Assembly (NCBI GenBank): GCA_019358895.1
Contig: JAHHIG010000001.1
Location: 310,001 to 374,000, forward strand
Source of the DNA: Tildeniella nuda ZEHNDER 1965/U140
GTDB lineage: Bacteria; Cyanobacteriota; Cyanobacteriia; Leptolyngbyales; Leptolyngbyaceae
Reading direction: 5' to 3'
Length of the DNA stretch: 64,000 bases
The translations under genes were made by a program, and so were the position numbers. The notes under the pieces are model-generated. The model ran no database searches. It had not been told where the DNA came from and was given only the letters and a program-made list of their open reading frames with translations. Positions 9,451 through 17,992 of the stretch are shown here, piece by piece (positions within the stretch are counted from its first letter, which is position 1; the number at the start of each line of letters is the position of its first letter).

Positions 9451-9945
9451 TTACCTTTGCTCTGAGTTTTGATCGCTGACATGAGAAAGCTGACGTTTGA
9501 CAAGCCAAATCGTTAAGGGCGGCATCAGCAACCACATCGACAACGGCACTAGCCCAGTGCCCAAGAAAGGCATGGTTGGCATAGACTCGGCATACGTCCA
9601 CCGATCGAGTGGTCCAGTCGCCAAGGCTTCAAAAATAACTGTGATCACCACTCCCACAAGTATAAAAAGGCTGATTTGCTTGCGGCTGGGTCGCTGCATC
9701 CATTGACGCGACTTTGCTATTGCTGCAACGATCCAAAAAGAGATCAGCGAAATGCCAATATCTCCCACTGTGGCGAGGGTGCAGTTTCTAGTTCTGTCGA
9801 GGCATGAGAACTCATTTGAAACCTGGTAAAACGGCATTTGCTGAACTTCCCAAACGAAAGACAACAGAAAGGAGAACATAGCCACATTCCATTCGGGTAG
9901 ATTCAGCCAGTGCCGAGAGCCAATGATGTTCTGATGCTTTGACAT
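9451..9945 (-). CDS. multi-helix membrane protein of the copper cluster, unknown function
   Basis: A 164-residue protein from the ATG at 9945 (MSKHQNIIGSRHWLNLPEWN); a longer reading would overlap copZ. It has about four hydrophobic segments (VAMFSFLLSFVWEVQQM, VGDIGISLISFWIVAAI, ISLFILVGVVITVIFEALA and GLVPLSMWLLMPPLTIWLV). I do not recognise a family. Conserved-looking Trp/Glu/Gln in the first helix and the place between copZ and copA suggest a role tied to copper, but that is inference. It starts 8 bp behind copZ. Confidence 0.65.
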   Translation of the reverse strand: MSKHQNIIGSRHWLNLPEWNVAMFSFLLSFVWEVQQMPFYQVSNEFSCLDRTRNCTLATVGDIGISLISFWIVAAIAKSRQWMQRPSRKQISLFILVGVVITVIFEALATGPLDRWTYAESMPTMPFLGTGLVPLSMWLLMPPLTIWLVKRQLSHVSDQNSEQR

Positions 9946-9952
9946 AAGATTA

Positions 9953-10150
9953 CTAATCCACTGTGTACCCTGCAGCAACGATCGCTTGCTTGACAATCGT
10001 TTCAGGCTGTTGAGTCTCGATTTTGACCTGCTTTGTTTGAGGATCGGCTTCGACTTTTGCAGTTGGGTCGATCGCCGTTACTGCATTCGTAATCGTGGTA
10101 GCACAAGCAGAACACGCCATATTCGGAACGTTGAATTCGAGTGTCATCAT
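9953..10150 (-). CDS. copZ: CopZ-like heavy-metal-associated chaperone (CAST copy)
   Basis: A 65-residue single HMA domain: MMTLEFNVPNMACSACATTI has the MxCxxC copper-binding motif (MACSAC). The family fold is beta-alpha-beta-beta-alpha-beta and carries Cu(I) to CopA. It is first in the minus-strand order copZ, membrane protein, copA, cupredoxin. The copy at 61168 is nearly the same length and shares the tail QAIVAAGYTV. Confidence 0.88.
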   Translation of the reverse strand: MMTLEFNVPNMACSACATTITNAVTAIDPTAKVEADPQTKQVKIETQQPETIVKQAIVAAGYTVD

Positions 10151-10243
10151 GTCAATCCTTGAATCACTACATCAATCATGGAGTTTCCACTGAACAAGAG
10201 CGTCAGGTGCATAGCTCAACGATGCGGTAGAAACCTGCTTGCA

Positions 10244-10477
10244 TCACACACTGACTGCGGCTCGTTTACGGGCGAAATTGAATCGTTCAGTCTCTGCCCC
10301 AGTTTCCAAGTTGGGACAAATTGTTCGGGCTGCAAGCTCGGCTGGAGGCTGATCCTGCCAGCCTGACAACAACCCTTGCAGTTCAGAGCGCAAGAGTTGT
10401 AATGATTCAATCTGTTCGGTAGTCTGTTGCGCTTTCTGCTGGAGGTTCTGCTTCACCCTAGAGAGGTAGGCAAGCCA
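10244..10477 (-). pseudogene. C-terminal remnant of a MerR-family metal regulator
   Basis: The frame opens behind a stop and reads WLAYLSRVKQNLQQKAQQTT, then IESLQLLRSELQGLLSGWQD and ELAARTICPNLE. This is the dimerisation helix and end of a CueR/ZntR-like MerR regulator as found in cyanobacteria. No N-terminal winged helix precedes it. A GTG at 10454-10456 could start a 70-residue product, but it would not bind DNA. It sits upstream of copZ, where a copper-sensing MerR gene would be expected, so the cluster has probably lost its own regulator. Confidence 0.5.
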
Positions 10478-10529
10478 TTACCTCCCCCTTCCGAAAGGAA
10501 GATGCTCTCGTACTTTAGAGCGAGAGCGA

Positions 10530-10546
10530 TTTCATGCTGATTTCAT
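10530..10546 (+). promoter_or_regulatory. TTTCAT-N5-TTTCAT box upstream of the DUF305 gene
   Basis: TTTCATGCTGATTTCAT is a direct repeat with 11-bp period, the spacing bound by OmpR-family dimers. Near-identical boxes occur at 11429 and 17897, all in front of metal genes of the same cluster, which ends in a response regulator/kinase pair. This is the likely operator of that regulator. Confidence 0.6.
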
Positions 10547-10709
10547 AACTGCGTGCCACGGTAAAAGGGTGTGCCTCTTTAACTTTGGCTCACGCTTGCA
10601 AACGGTCTCTAGACTTGGAGACTTTGACTACTTGACCCTCCAGCCAACTGGAGCATCCAGAATCATAACACTACTCTTTCTAACCCTTTATTTCAGGCAC
10701 AACGAACGT

Positions 10710-11414
10710 ATGTCGCGCAATTTCTTCACAAAAACGGGTTCTCTGACTCTGGTGTTAGGAGCGATCGCCACTAGCAGCGTCCTTAGCGCCTGCTCCACTG
10801 CGGCTCAAAACCAGGCACAAGCCCCCAGCCCTGCTGCCACTAATGCCGGAGCCATGCAGGGCATGGATCACAGCAATATGGGCGGCATGAACCACGGCAG
10901 CAATATGTCGATGGATCTTGGTCCCGCCGATGCTGAATTCGACCTGCGCTTTGTCGATGCGATGACTCCACACCATCAGGGAGCCGTAGTCATGGCAAAG
11001 GAAGCACAGCAGAAATCCAAGCGTCCTGAGATCAAAAAACTGGCGGCTAACATCATCCAGGCACAAGACAAAGAACTGAACCAGATGAAGCAGTGGCGGC
11101 AAGCCTGGTATCCCAAAGCCAGTGCTGAACCGATCGCCTACAACGCTCAGATGAAACACTCCATGCCCATGTCGCAAGATCAGAGGCAAGGCATGATGAT
11201 GAGCATGGATCTGGGTGCAGCCGATGACCAATTCGACCTGCGGTTTCTCAACGGCATGATTCCCCACCATGAAGGCGCTGTGGTGATGGCAAAGGATGCA
11301 TTGGCGAAGTCAAAGCGCCCTGAAATCAAGAGACTGGCTCAAGAAATTATTGCCTCGCAGAACGCTGAAATCAAGCAAATGCAGCAGTGGAAGCAAGCCT
11401 GGTACAAACAATAG
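10710..11414 (+). CDS. lipoprotein with two DUF305 domains
   Basis: A 234-residue protein from the ATG at 10710, chosen because a lipoprotein signal follows (MSRNFFTKTGSLTLVLGAIA, lipobox LSAC). After a Met/His-rich linker (MDHSNMGGMNHGSNMSMDL) there are two tandem DUF305 units, at about residues 70-135 and 165-232. Each has FDLRF, an MxPHHxGAVVMAK motif and a final MxQWxxAWY. DUF305 proteins are ferritin-like helical bundles that gather in copper and other metal-resistance clusters; the His and Met residues suggest periplasmic metal binding. It heads the plus-strand efflux cluster and has a TTTCAT box 165 bp upstream. Confidence 0.85.
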   Translation: MSRNFFTKTGSLTLVLGAIATSSVLSACSTAAQNQAQAPSPAATNAGAMQGMDHSNMGGMNHGSNMSMDLGPADAEFDLRFVDAMTPHHQGAVVMAKEAQQKSKRPEIKKLAANIIQAQDKELNQMKQWRQAWYPKASAEPIAYNAQMKHSMPMSQDQRQGMMMSMDLGAADDQFDLRFLNGMIPHHEGAVVMAKDALAKSKRPEIKRLAQEIIASQNAEIKQMQQWKQAWYKQ

Positions 11415-11428
11415 TTCTGGTTGCATGA

Positions 11429-11445
11429 TTTCATGCTGCTTTCAT
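11429..11445 (+). promoter_or_regulatory. TTTCAT-N5-TTTCAT box upstream of the RND adaptor gene
   Basis: TTTCATGCTGCTTTCAT lies 50 bp before the adaptor start and 15 bp behind the DUF305 stop. It differs from the other two boxes only in the spacer (GCTGC for GCTGA). It suggests that the efflux genes have their own regulated promoter. Confidence 0.6.
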
Positions 11446-11493
11446 GCCTGCCTGAAACACTGGTGATTAAGTGCTGTGCCAAGGAACCTGTAA

Positions 11494-13158
11494 ATGACTC
11501 GCTCTCCAAAACACTCTACTGCCCGCCTCTCTGTCACTCTGCTGACATGGCTGTTACTATCAACGCCGCTGCGCGTTTTGGCTCATGCGGGACACGGCAA
11601 CGAATTTCAGGGCGGGAGCCAAGCGGCTCAGTCCGCAGATGCGATCCAGGTCGATGCGGAAACGACAAAACGATTGGGCTTAAAAGTTGAACCTGTCTCG
11701 CGTCAACGCTTGGCGTTTGGCATCAAAACCACTGGACAAATTGAAGCACTGCCCAACCAGCAGGTGGAAGTGACCACGCCAGTGAGAGGGACTGTAACGC
11801 GGCTACTGGTGCAGCCAGGAGACCAGGTGAGTGCAGGGCAAGCGGTTGCCATCATGACCAGTCCAGAATTGGCAGAACTGCGAACCACTGCCTTAGATCG
11901 TCGGACGGAGGCGATCGGCTCCACCCAACAGGCACAAGCCGATTTGCGGCTGGCACAGCAAAACTTTGCTCAACAACAGAAAATTGCCGCAACAGACGTG
12001 GCTCAAGCCCGTACCCAACTCAGCTTTGCTCAGGAGCGCTTTGACAAAGACCGGGAACTGGCTGCCAATGGTGCTATTCCCCGCCGCACCTTTCTAGAAT
12101 CGGAAACCAAACTGGCGGAGGCCAAAGCGGCGCTCACCAAAGCTGCCAGTCGTTTAGAGGTTTCGGCAGCAGCAGCACAATTGCGACGGGCTGAATCTGC
12201 TGTACAGGTGGCGCGATCGCGCGTGAGCTTAAGTGCAGAAACCTATCAAGCTCGCCTGCGACAACTGGGCGCGAGTGCAACCCAGGATGGCACCATCACG
12301 ATCACGGCTCCCATTGCAGGCATCGTTGCTGATCGTGAAACTACCACAGGCGAATCGGGCGAGGATGCTGGCAAAAAGGTGATGACGATCATCAACGGTA
12401 GCAGCGTTCAGGTGAACGCCAACATCTATGAGAAGGACATCGATCTGATTCAGACCGGGCAACGAATCCAGATGACCGTTGCCAGCTTGCCCAAGCGCAC
12501 GTTTCAAGGACGTATCAGCGTTATCGGTTCTACTGTGCAGGGAGAAACCCGTGTCGTCCCTGTGAAAGCCCAACTGGACAATCCGAATGGGGTGCTAAAA
12601 CCAGGGATGTTTGCGGAGTTGGAAGTGCTCACCGATCGCACTCCCGCTGCACTATTGGCAGTGCCTAAGTCTGCACTGGTGACAACAAACGATAAAAAGA
12701 CAATCGTCTTTGTCCAAAACGGCACTGCGTTTCAGCCCACAGAAGCCACCTTAGGCAGAGAAGCAGGCGAGTTTGTCGAGGTTAAAAACGGGTTGTTTGA
12801 TGGCGATCGGATTGTGACTCAACGCGCCAATCAGTTGTATGCTCAATCGCTACGCGGTGGGAGCAAGTCAGCCGCTGATCACGGGGAGGAAACGGAGTCT
12901 ACACCCGTTTCTAACTCACAACCTGCAATTCCCTGGTGGGTGGGAATTCCTGTGGGAGGAGCAATGATGGCAGGTGCATTTGCCGCTGGAATGGTGTGGG
13001 CAAAGCGCCACCGCAAAACATTCGTTTCACCATCCAATGGTCATACGACTCACGAATCTCTTGATGGCTTGAGTCCGACTGATTATGATGCTCACACTCC
13101 ACCAACGCTGCCCTCATTAAAGTCAGCATCCGATCGCTATCCTCATCAATCGAGGTAA
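11494..13158 (+). CDS. CusB/CzcB-type RND efflux periplasmic adaptor
   Basis: A 554-residue HlyD-family membrane fusion protein that links an RND pump to an outer-membrane channel. It has an N-terminal signal helix (LSVTLLTWLLLSTPLRVLAH), a His-containing start of the mature protein (AHAGHGNEF), a barrel-sandwich (VEVTTPVRGTVTRLLVQPGD), a long alpha-helical hairpin rich in Ala, Gln and Arg, a second lipoyl half (ITITAPIAGIVADRE) and a beta-barrel (VNANIYEKDIDLIQTGQRIQ). A late hydrophobic segment (WWVGIPVGGAMMAGAFAAGM) near residue 485 is unusual for the family and would anchor the C-terminus. It probably acts with the RND gene at 14210. Confidence 0.88.
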   Translation: MTRSPKHSTARLSVTLLTWLLLSTPLRVLAHAGHGNEFQGGSQAAQSADAIQVDAETTKRLGLKVEPVSRQRLAFGIKTTGQIEALPNQQVEVTTPVRGTVTRLLVQPGDQVSAGQAVAIMTSPELAELRTTALDRRTEAIGSTQQAQADLRLAQQNFAQQQKIAATDVAQARTQLSFAQERFDKDRELAANGAIPRRTFLESETKLAEAKAALTKAASRLEVSAAAAQLRRAESAVQVARSRVSLSAETYQARLRQLGASATQDGTITITAPIAGIVADRETTTGESGEDAGKKVMTIINGSSVQVNANIYEKDIDLIQTGQRIQMTVASLPKRTFQGRISVIGSTVQGETRVVPVKAQLDNPNGVLKPGMFAELEVLTDRTPAALLAVPKSALVTTNDKKTIVFVQNGTAFQPTEATLGREAGEFVEVKNGLFDGDRIVTQRANQLYAQSLRGGSKSAADHGEETESTPVSNSQPAIPWWVGIPVGGAMMAGAFAAGMVWAKRHRKTFVSPSNGHTTHESLDGLSPTDYDAHTPPTLPSLKSASDRYPHQSR

Positions 13159-13164
13159 AGCGTC

Positions 13165-13206
13165 ATGCTCAGTTCCATCATTCAATGGGCGATCTCTCGA
13201 TGCTGA
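13165..13206 (+). pseudogene. 14-codon stub of a duplicated RND gene start
   Basis: ATG at 13165 opens MLSSIIQWAISRC and stops. The intact pump at 14210 begins MLSAIIKWAIARRW. The stub lies 7 bp behind the adaptor gene, where the RND gene would normally start, with the CDF gene between stub and pump. This suggests that the CDF gene was inserted by recombination that left part of an old RND start. Confidence 0.65.
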
Positions 13207-13243
13207 ATCGCGGCAATAGGACAAGATTTTTGTAGAGGACTCC

Positions 13244-14194
13244 ATGCACATCCATAATCTCGAACAGTGGGAGCACACTCACGATTTCTCCGCCAACCAG
13301 TATGAAGCAGAAAAAAGCACCCAGAAGGTCATGCTGCTGACAGCCACCACGATGATTGTTGAAATTATCGCTGGCACTCTCTTTGGTTCAATGGCTTTGT
13401 TAGCCGATGGCTGGCACATGGCAACTCATACAGCCGCTTTTGGGATCGCTATCTTTGCTTATCGATATGCTCGTCGCTACTCAAGCAGTCCAAAATATAC
13501 CTTTGGCACTGGAAAAGTCAGCGCTCTTGGTGGTTTTGCGAGTGCGACCGCGCTTGCCGTAATTGCGCTGGTGATGGCGCTGGAGTCGATCTCCCGCTTC
13601 TTTCAACCTCAGGTCATCCAGTTTAATGAAGCGATCGGGGTCGCGATCTTTGGACTGGTGATCAATCTAATCAGTGGTTTTCTACTTCAGGAACACCATG
13701 ATCATTCTCATGGTCACGACCACCCTCATGATTACAATCTGCGGGCGGCTTACATTCATGTCTTGGCGGATGCGCTTACCTCTGTTTTTGCCATCGTTGC
13801 GTTGCTGGCAGGAAAACTCCTTGCCTGGAATTGGTTAGACCCGGCGATGGGTTTGGTCGGCGCAGCATTGATCACCCGATGGGCGTTCGGCTTGCTCCAA
13901 GATACCAGTTCAGTATTACTGGACGGAGCCTCTGATCGAAAAACAAGAGCAGCCGTTACATCCGCAATTGAAGAGGACTCTGATAGCCGCGTTGTTGACC
14001 TTCATCTGTGGTCTGTTGGTCAAGATCACTTGGCAGCGATCGTCTCACTGGTAACGCATTACCCCAAAGCCCCAGAGCATTACAAAAAATTGCTGACTAA
14101 CATCGAGCATCTTGCTCACGTTGTTGTGGAGGTCAACCCGTGTCATGGGCAACCCTGTGCCCCTTCTCTGTCTGGCAGTAATAGAACCACTTAA
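13244..14194 (+). CDS. CDF-family divalent metal transporter (DmeF/ZitB-like)
   Basis: A 316-residue cation diffusion facilitator that exchanges Zn, Co, Ni or similar ions for protons across the membrane. It has six hydrophobic helices; the first pairs include GSMALLADGWHMATHTAAFG (the HxxxD-type site: D and H in ADGWHMATH), and the second site is YIHVLADALTSVFAIVALLA. A His-rich loop (EHHDHSHGHDHPHDYN, about residues 148-163) lies between helices 4 and 5, and a short cytoplasmic ferredoxin-like domain follows. The His at the N-terminus (MHIHNLEQWEHTHDF) fits DmeF-type Co/Ni exporters. The metal is not certain. It lies inside the adaptor-RND gene pair. Confidence 0.88.
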   Translation: MHIHNLEQWEHTHDFSANQYEAEKSTQKVMLLTATTMIVEIIAGTLFGSMALLADGWHMATHTAAFGIAIFAYRYARRYSSSPKYTFGTGKVSALGGFASATALAVIALVMALESISRFFQPQVIQFNEAIGVAIFGLVINLISGFLLQEHHDHSHGHDHPHDYNLRAAYIHVLADALTSVFAIVALLAGKLLAWNWLDPAMGLVGAALITRWAFGLLQDTSSVLLDGASDRKTRAAVTSAIEEDSDSRVVDLHLWSVGQDHLAAIVSLVTHYPKAPEHYKKLLTNIEHLAHVVVEVNPCHGQPCAPSLSGSNRTT

Positions 14195-14209
14195 TTTTTT
14201 AATTCGCTT

Positions 14210-17200
14210 ATGCTGAGTGCCATTATTAAGTGGGCGATCGCCCGCCGCTGGTTGGTGATTTTGGGTGCCATGATCCTGACCATCTGGATTGTTCGCACCA
14301 TCAGCCAAATGCCGCTGGATGTCTTTCCCACCTTTGCACCACCGCAAGTGGAAATTCAGACGGAAGCACCCGGACTCGCGCCTGAAGAGGTGGAATCGCT
14401 GGTGACGCTGCCGATCGAGAGTGCCATCAATGGTACACCAGGAGTTTCAGCCGTGCGGTCTTCCAGTGCCGCCAGTATCTCGGTGGTGCGCGTGGTGTTT
14501 AACTGGGGCACCGACATTTATCAAGCTCGACAGCTTGTGACGGAACGGTTACAGTCCGCTCAAAGTAAACTGCCAGAAGGCATTGAGACTCCACAAATTG
14601 CGCCCATCAGTTCACCGATTGGCACGATCGTCACCTACGCCTTCACCTCTCAAACCACTGACTTGATGGACGTGCGGCGCATTGTCGATTGGCAGGTGAC
14701 AAACCGCTTGCTGGCAGTGCCAGGAGTCACGCAAGTGATCGTCTTTGGTGGCGATGTGCGGCAGTATCAAGTGCTGGTTGCGCCTGAGAAATTGCAGGCG
14801 TTCAACGTCTCCCTCCAAGATGTATCAGAAGCCGTGGCAGCAGCAAACGTGAATGCGCCAGGCGGCTATTTGATCACACCCGATCGCGAGAAGCTGATCC
14901 GAGGCATCGGGCGGATTGAAGACATTGAAGCCTTGAAGCAATCCGTGATTACGGCTCGTAATGGTACACCCGTCAGCATTACAGACGTTGCTGAGGTCAA
15001 AATCGGGGCCGCCGTGAAGCGTGGGGATGCCAGTGTCAACGCCCAAAAAGCGGTCGTTGCGATCGTCAATAAACAGCCACAAGCCGATACACCCACTGTC
15101 ACCCGCGCTGTGGAAGCTGCAATGGCAGAGGTGAAAGCAGGCTTGCCAGAAGGGATTCAGGTGGCAACAACCTTTCGCCAGGAAACTTATATTGATGCGT
15201 CGATTGAGAATGTGCGGGAAGCCTTAGTCGAAGGCAGCATTATCGTTGCCTTGATCCTGATTCCGTTCTTGATGAACTGGCGCAACTTAGCGGTGTGTTT
15301 GGCGGCTTTGCCCCTGTCCTTGTTGATCGGTGTGTTGGCGCTCAACTGGCTCGGACAAGGCTTGAACACCATGACGCTGGGAGGTTTGGCAGTGGCGATC
15401 GGCTCTGCGGTGGATGATGCGATCGTCGATGCTGAAAACGTCTACCGCTGTCTGCGAGAAAACAAATATGCTCCCAAGCCCCGCCCTGTTTTAGAAGTCG
15501 TTTTTGAAGGGTGTCAGGAAGTGCGCGATTCGGTGTTTGGAGCCACGATTATTACCGTCGTTGTCTTCTCGCCCATCTTTGCGCTCACGGGTGTCGAAGG
15601 CAGTATTTTCATCCCAATGGGCTTGGGCTACCTGGCGGCAGTGTTAGCGTCTAGCGTCGTCGCCTTGACCGTCACGCCTGCTCTGTGCGCGCTTTTGCTG
15701 CCCTATGGTCGCTTGCCCGAACGAGAACCGTGGGTTGCCCGGTTTTTCAAAAGACTGTATCTACCGCTGCTCACGTTTGCGATGCGACGATCGACTGTTA
15801 TTTTCGGCATCGCGGCAGCAAGTTTAGTAGCGGCGGTAATCGTGGTGCCGTCGTTTGGGCGCACCTTTCTCCCAGAGTTTCAGGAGCAATCGCTGGTTAA
15901 CACGCTGCTGCTCTACCCTGGCTCATCGCTGGAAGCAACAAATAGCGCTGCTTCCGTGCTGGAACACAAGCTGAAAGACAATCCCCGCTTTCAAAGCATT
16001 CAAGTGCGATCGGGACGAGCAGCAGGTGATGCGGATGCCGCAGGTGTGAATCTGGCTCACCTGGATGTGGAGTTGAGCGAGACGGGCATGAAAGACCGCA
16101 AAGCCAGCGTGGAACTGTTACGCGAGGAGTTTAGCAAAGTGCCAGGAGCCGCACCAAATGTCGGTGGCTTCATTTCGCACCGGATGGATGAAGTGCTGTC
16201 CGGGGTGCGAAGCGCGATCGCCGTCAAAATCTTCGGTCCTGAACTGGAACAACTCCGCACTCTGGGACAGCAGGTGAATGATGCCATGCAGTCAGTTGAA
16301 GGCATTGTCGATCTCCAGTTGGAACCGCAAATTCCAGTCGAGCAGATTCAGCTTCAGTTCGATCGCGTTGCCGCTGCTCGCTATGGTTTAACGATCGGGC
16401 AACTGTCAGAAACGATTGAAACCGCGCTGAATGGACGAGTGGTGTCGCAAGTGTTGGAGCAACAGCAAACCTTCGACCTGGTGGTGTGGCTAGAACCAGA
16501 AGCCCGTCAAAGCTTAGACACCATTGGCAACTTAAGGGTTGATACGCCCAGTGGCAATAAGATTCCACTGGCACAGGTGGCAACGGTTAAGGACGGCACG
16601 GGACCAAACACGATTAACCGGGAAAATGTCTCTCGCTTGCTGGTAGTCGCTGCTAACGCCCAGGGGCGAGACTTGCGCTCGGTCGTGAATAATATTCAAG
16701 CCAACGTCAAACAACAGGTGCAGCTTCCTGCTGGTTACTACATCCAGTACGCGGGGCAATTTGAAGCGGAGGAACGCGCCAGCCAAAACATTGTGCTCTT
16801 TAGTGCGATCGCCTTCGTTGTCATCACGATCATCATGTATCTCTCGGTGAAATCGGTTGCGTCCACCGTCATGATTATGATCAATCTGCCTCTAGCGTTG
16901 GTCGGTGGCGTAATTGCAGTGGCAATGACGGGCGGCATTTTGTCTATCGCCTCACTCGTGGGCTTTGTCACGCTGTTTGGGGTTGCCACCCGCAATGGTT
17001 TGCTGCTGGTAGACAACTACAACACCAAATTTGCCGCTGGCATACCGTTGAAAGATTTGCTCATCCAAGGGTCGATGGAACGACTTAACGCGATCCTGAT
17101 GACAGCGTTTACCTCAGCCTTAGGATTAGCGCCTCTGGTTGTGGCTGGTGGACCTGGGAAAGAGTTACTACAGCCGTTGTCGATCGTTGTTCTAGGTGGA

Positions 17201-17344
17201 CTCTTCACCTCTACCGCCCTGACGCTGCTGATCTTACCTGCGCTCTACGCCAAGTTCGGCAAGTATCTCTTTCCCAAACGGTCAATCGTTGAGAACGGCA
17301 AAGTCTCCCAATCAGAGATGGAACGTTTGTCAGGAAAGGCTTAA
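14210..17344 (+). CDS. heavy-metal RND efflux pump (CusA/CzcA family)
   Basis: A 1044-residue inner-membrane proton-driven pump of the HME-RND class, full length for the family. It has the usual two repeats of one helix, a large periplasmic loop and a group of membrane helices. Helix 4 carries the family signature (GLAVAIGSAVDDAIVDAENV), whose acidic residues serve proton transfer. Later hydrophobic groups include IAFVVITIIMYLSVKSVAST and LVGFVTLFGVATRNGLLLVD. With the adaptor upstream it should make a tripartite exporter; no outer-membrane partner gene is nearby. The metal (Cu/Ag or Co/Zn/Ni) cannot be read safely from the sequence. Confidence 0.92.
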   Translation: MLSAIIKWAIARRWLVILGAMILTIWIVRTISQMPLDVFPTFAPPQVEIQTEAPGLAPEEVESLVTLPIESAINGTPGVSAVRSSSAASISVVRVVFNWGTDIYQARQLVTERLQSAQSKLPEGIETPQIAPISSPIGTIVTYAFTSQTTDLMDVRRIVDWQVTNRLLAVPGVTQVIVFGGDVRQYQVLVAPEKLQAFNVSLQDVSEAVAAANVNAPGGYLITPDREKLIRGIGRIEDIEALKQSVITARNGTPVSITDVAEVKIGAAVKRGDASVNAQKAVVAIVNKQPQADTPTVTRAVEAAMAEVKAGLPEGIQVATTFRQETYIDASIENVREALVEGSIIVALILIPFLMNWRNLAVCLAALPLSLLIGVLALNWLGQGLNTMTLGGLAVAIGSAVDDAIVDAENVYRCLRENKYAPKPRPVLEVVFEGCQEVRDSVFGATIITVVVFSPIFALTGVEGSIFIPMGLGYLAAVLASSVVALTVTPALCALLLPYGRLPEREPWVARFFKRLYLPLLTFAMRRSTVIFGIAAASLVAAVIVVPSFGRTFLPEFQEQSLVNTLLLYPGSSLEATNSAASVLEHKLKDNPRFQSIQVRSGRAAGDADAAGVNLAHLDVELSETGMKDRKASVELLREEFSKVPGAAPNVGGFISHRMDEVLSGVRSAIAVKIFGPELEQLRTLGQQVNDAMQSVEGIVDLQLEPQIPVEQIQLQFDRVAAARYGLTIGQLSETIETALNGRVVSQVLEQQQTFDLVVWLEPEARQSLDTIGNLRVDTPSGNKIPLAQVATVKDGTGPNTINRENVSRLLVVAANAQGRDLRSVVNNIQANVKQQVQLPAGYYIQYAGQFEAEERASQNIVLFSAIAFVVITIIMYLSVKSVASTVMIMINLPLALVGGVIAVAMTGGILSIASLVGFVTLFGVATRNGLLLVDNYNTKFAAGIPLKDLLIQGSMERLNAILMTAFTSALGLAPLVVAGGPGKELLQPLSIVVLGGLFTSTALTLLILPALYAKFGKYLFPKRSIVENGKVSQSEMERLSGKA

Positions 17345-17389
17345 CCGTTTGAGTCAAACAGTTTTGTTCATTCAATCAGGAGAAACATC

Positions 17390-17884
17390 ATGCAATTGAA
17401 AATGAATGTGATGACAATGACGGCGATCGGACTGCTCTTCTTGGGCGCTTGCAGCAGTGGCAACCAATCAACCGCTCCTACCAGTAGCCCTGCGGCTTCT
17501 GCGCCTGTAGCAACTCAACCTTCTACTGCCGCTGCTCCTGCTGCTAAAGCTGAGACTGGTGAGAATCACGGTGGGCAGGGCGGACAAGTCATTGAGTCAG
17601 GTGTCTATCATCTAGAGCTCGTAACTGCAAAAGAAGCAACAGCGACTCACATCGACTTCTTCTTGCAAAAAGGCGACAACCACGAACCGATTCCCAATGC
17701 AAAGGTCACGGCTCAACTACAATTACCCGACGGCAGTCAGAAAGCGTTACCCATGAAGTATGACGCTGGCGATAAGCATTACACGGCAATCCTGCCCAGT
17801 GCTGCTGCAGGAGAGTACAAAGTTGCCATTCTGTCAGACATCAACGGCGAGAAGGTGAATGGGCGCTTCAGCTTTAAGCAATAA
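17390..17884 (+). CDS. small exported lipoprotein of the metal cluster
   Basis: A 164-residue protein with a lipoprotein signal (MNVMTMTAIGLLFLGACSSG, lipobox LGAC), an Ala/Pro/Ser-rich linker, and a beta-rich domain from about residue 65 (GVYHLELVTAKEATATHIDF ... YKVAILSDINGEKVNGRFSF). The domain looks immunoglobulin-like, as in periplasmic proteins of efflux clusters. A His pair near ENHGGQGG could bind metal. It is 45 bp behind the RND gene with AGGAG before its start, so it is probably in the same transcript. No specific family recognised. Confidence 0.7.
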   Translation: MQLKMNVMTMTAIGLLFLGACSSGNQSTAPTSSPAASAPVATQPSTAAAPAAKAETGENHGGQGGQVIESGVYHLELVTAKEATATHIDFFLQKGDNHEPIPNAKVTAQLQLPDGSQKALPMKYDAGDKHYTAILPSAAAGEYKVAILSDINGEKVNGRFSFKQ

Positions 17885-17896
17885 GACTGAGTTTCA

Positions 17897-17913
17897 TTTC
17901 ATGCTGATTTCAT
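17897..17913 (+). promoter_or_regulatory. TTTCAT-N5-TTTCAT box upstream of the Cys/Met-rich gene
   Basis: TTTCATGCTGATTTCAT is identical to the box at 10530; an extra overlapping TTTCAT starts at 17892. It is 80 bp before the start of the small exported gene that precedes the response regulator, so it may also drive the regulator genes (autoregulation). Confidence 0.6.
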
Positions 17914-17992
17914 TTCTCAGCCTTAAGCTGGAAATAGGGCTGCTCTGAAAGAGCCTTTGATAGTCTGTTTAATGATTCAGTTAGGAGCAAAC

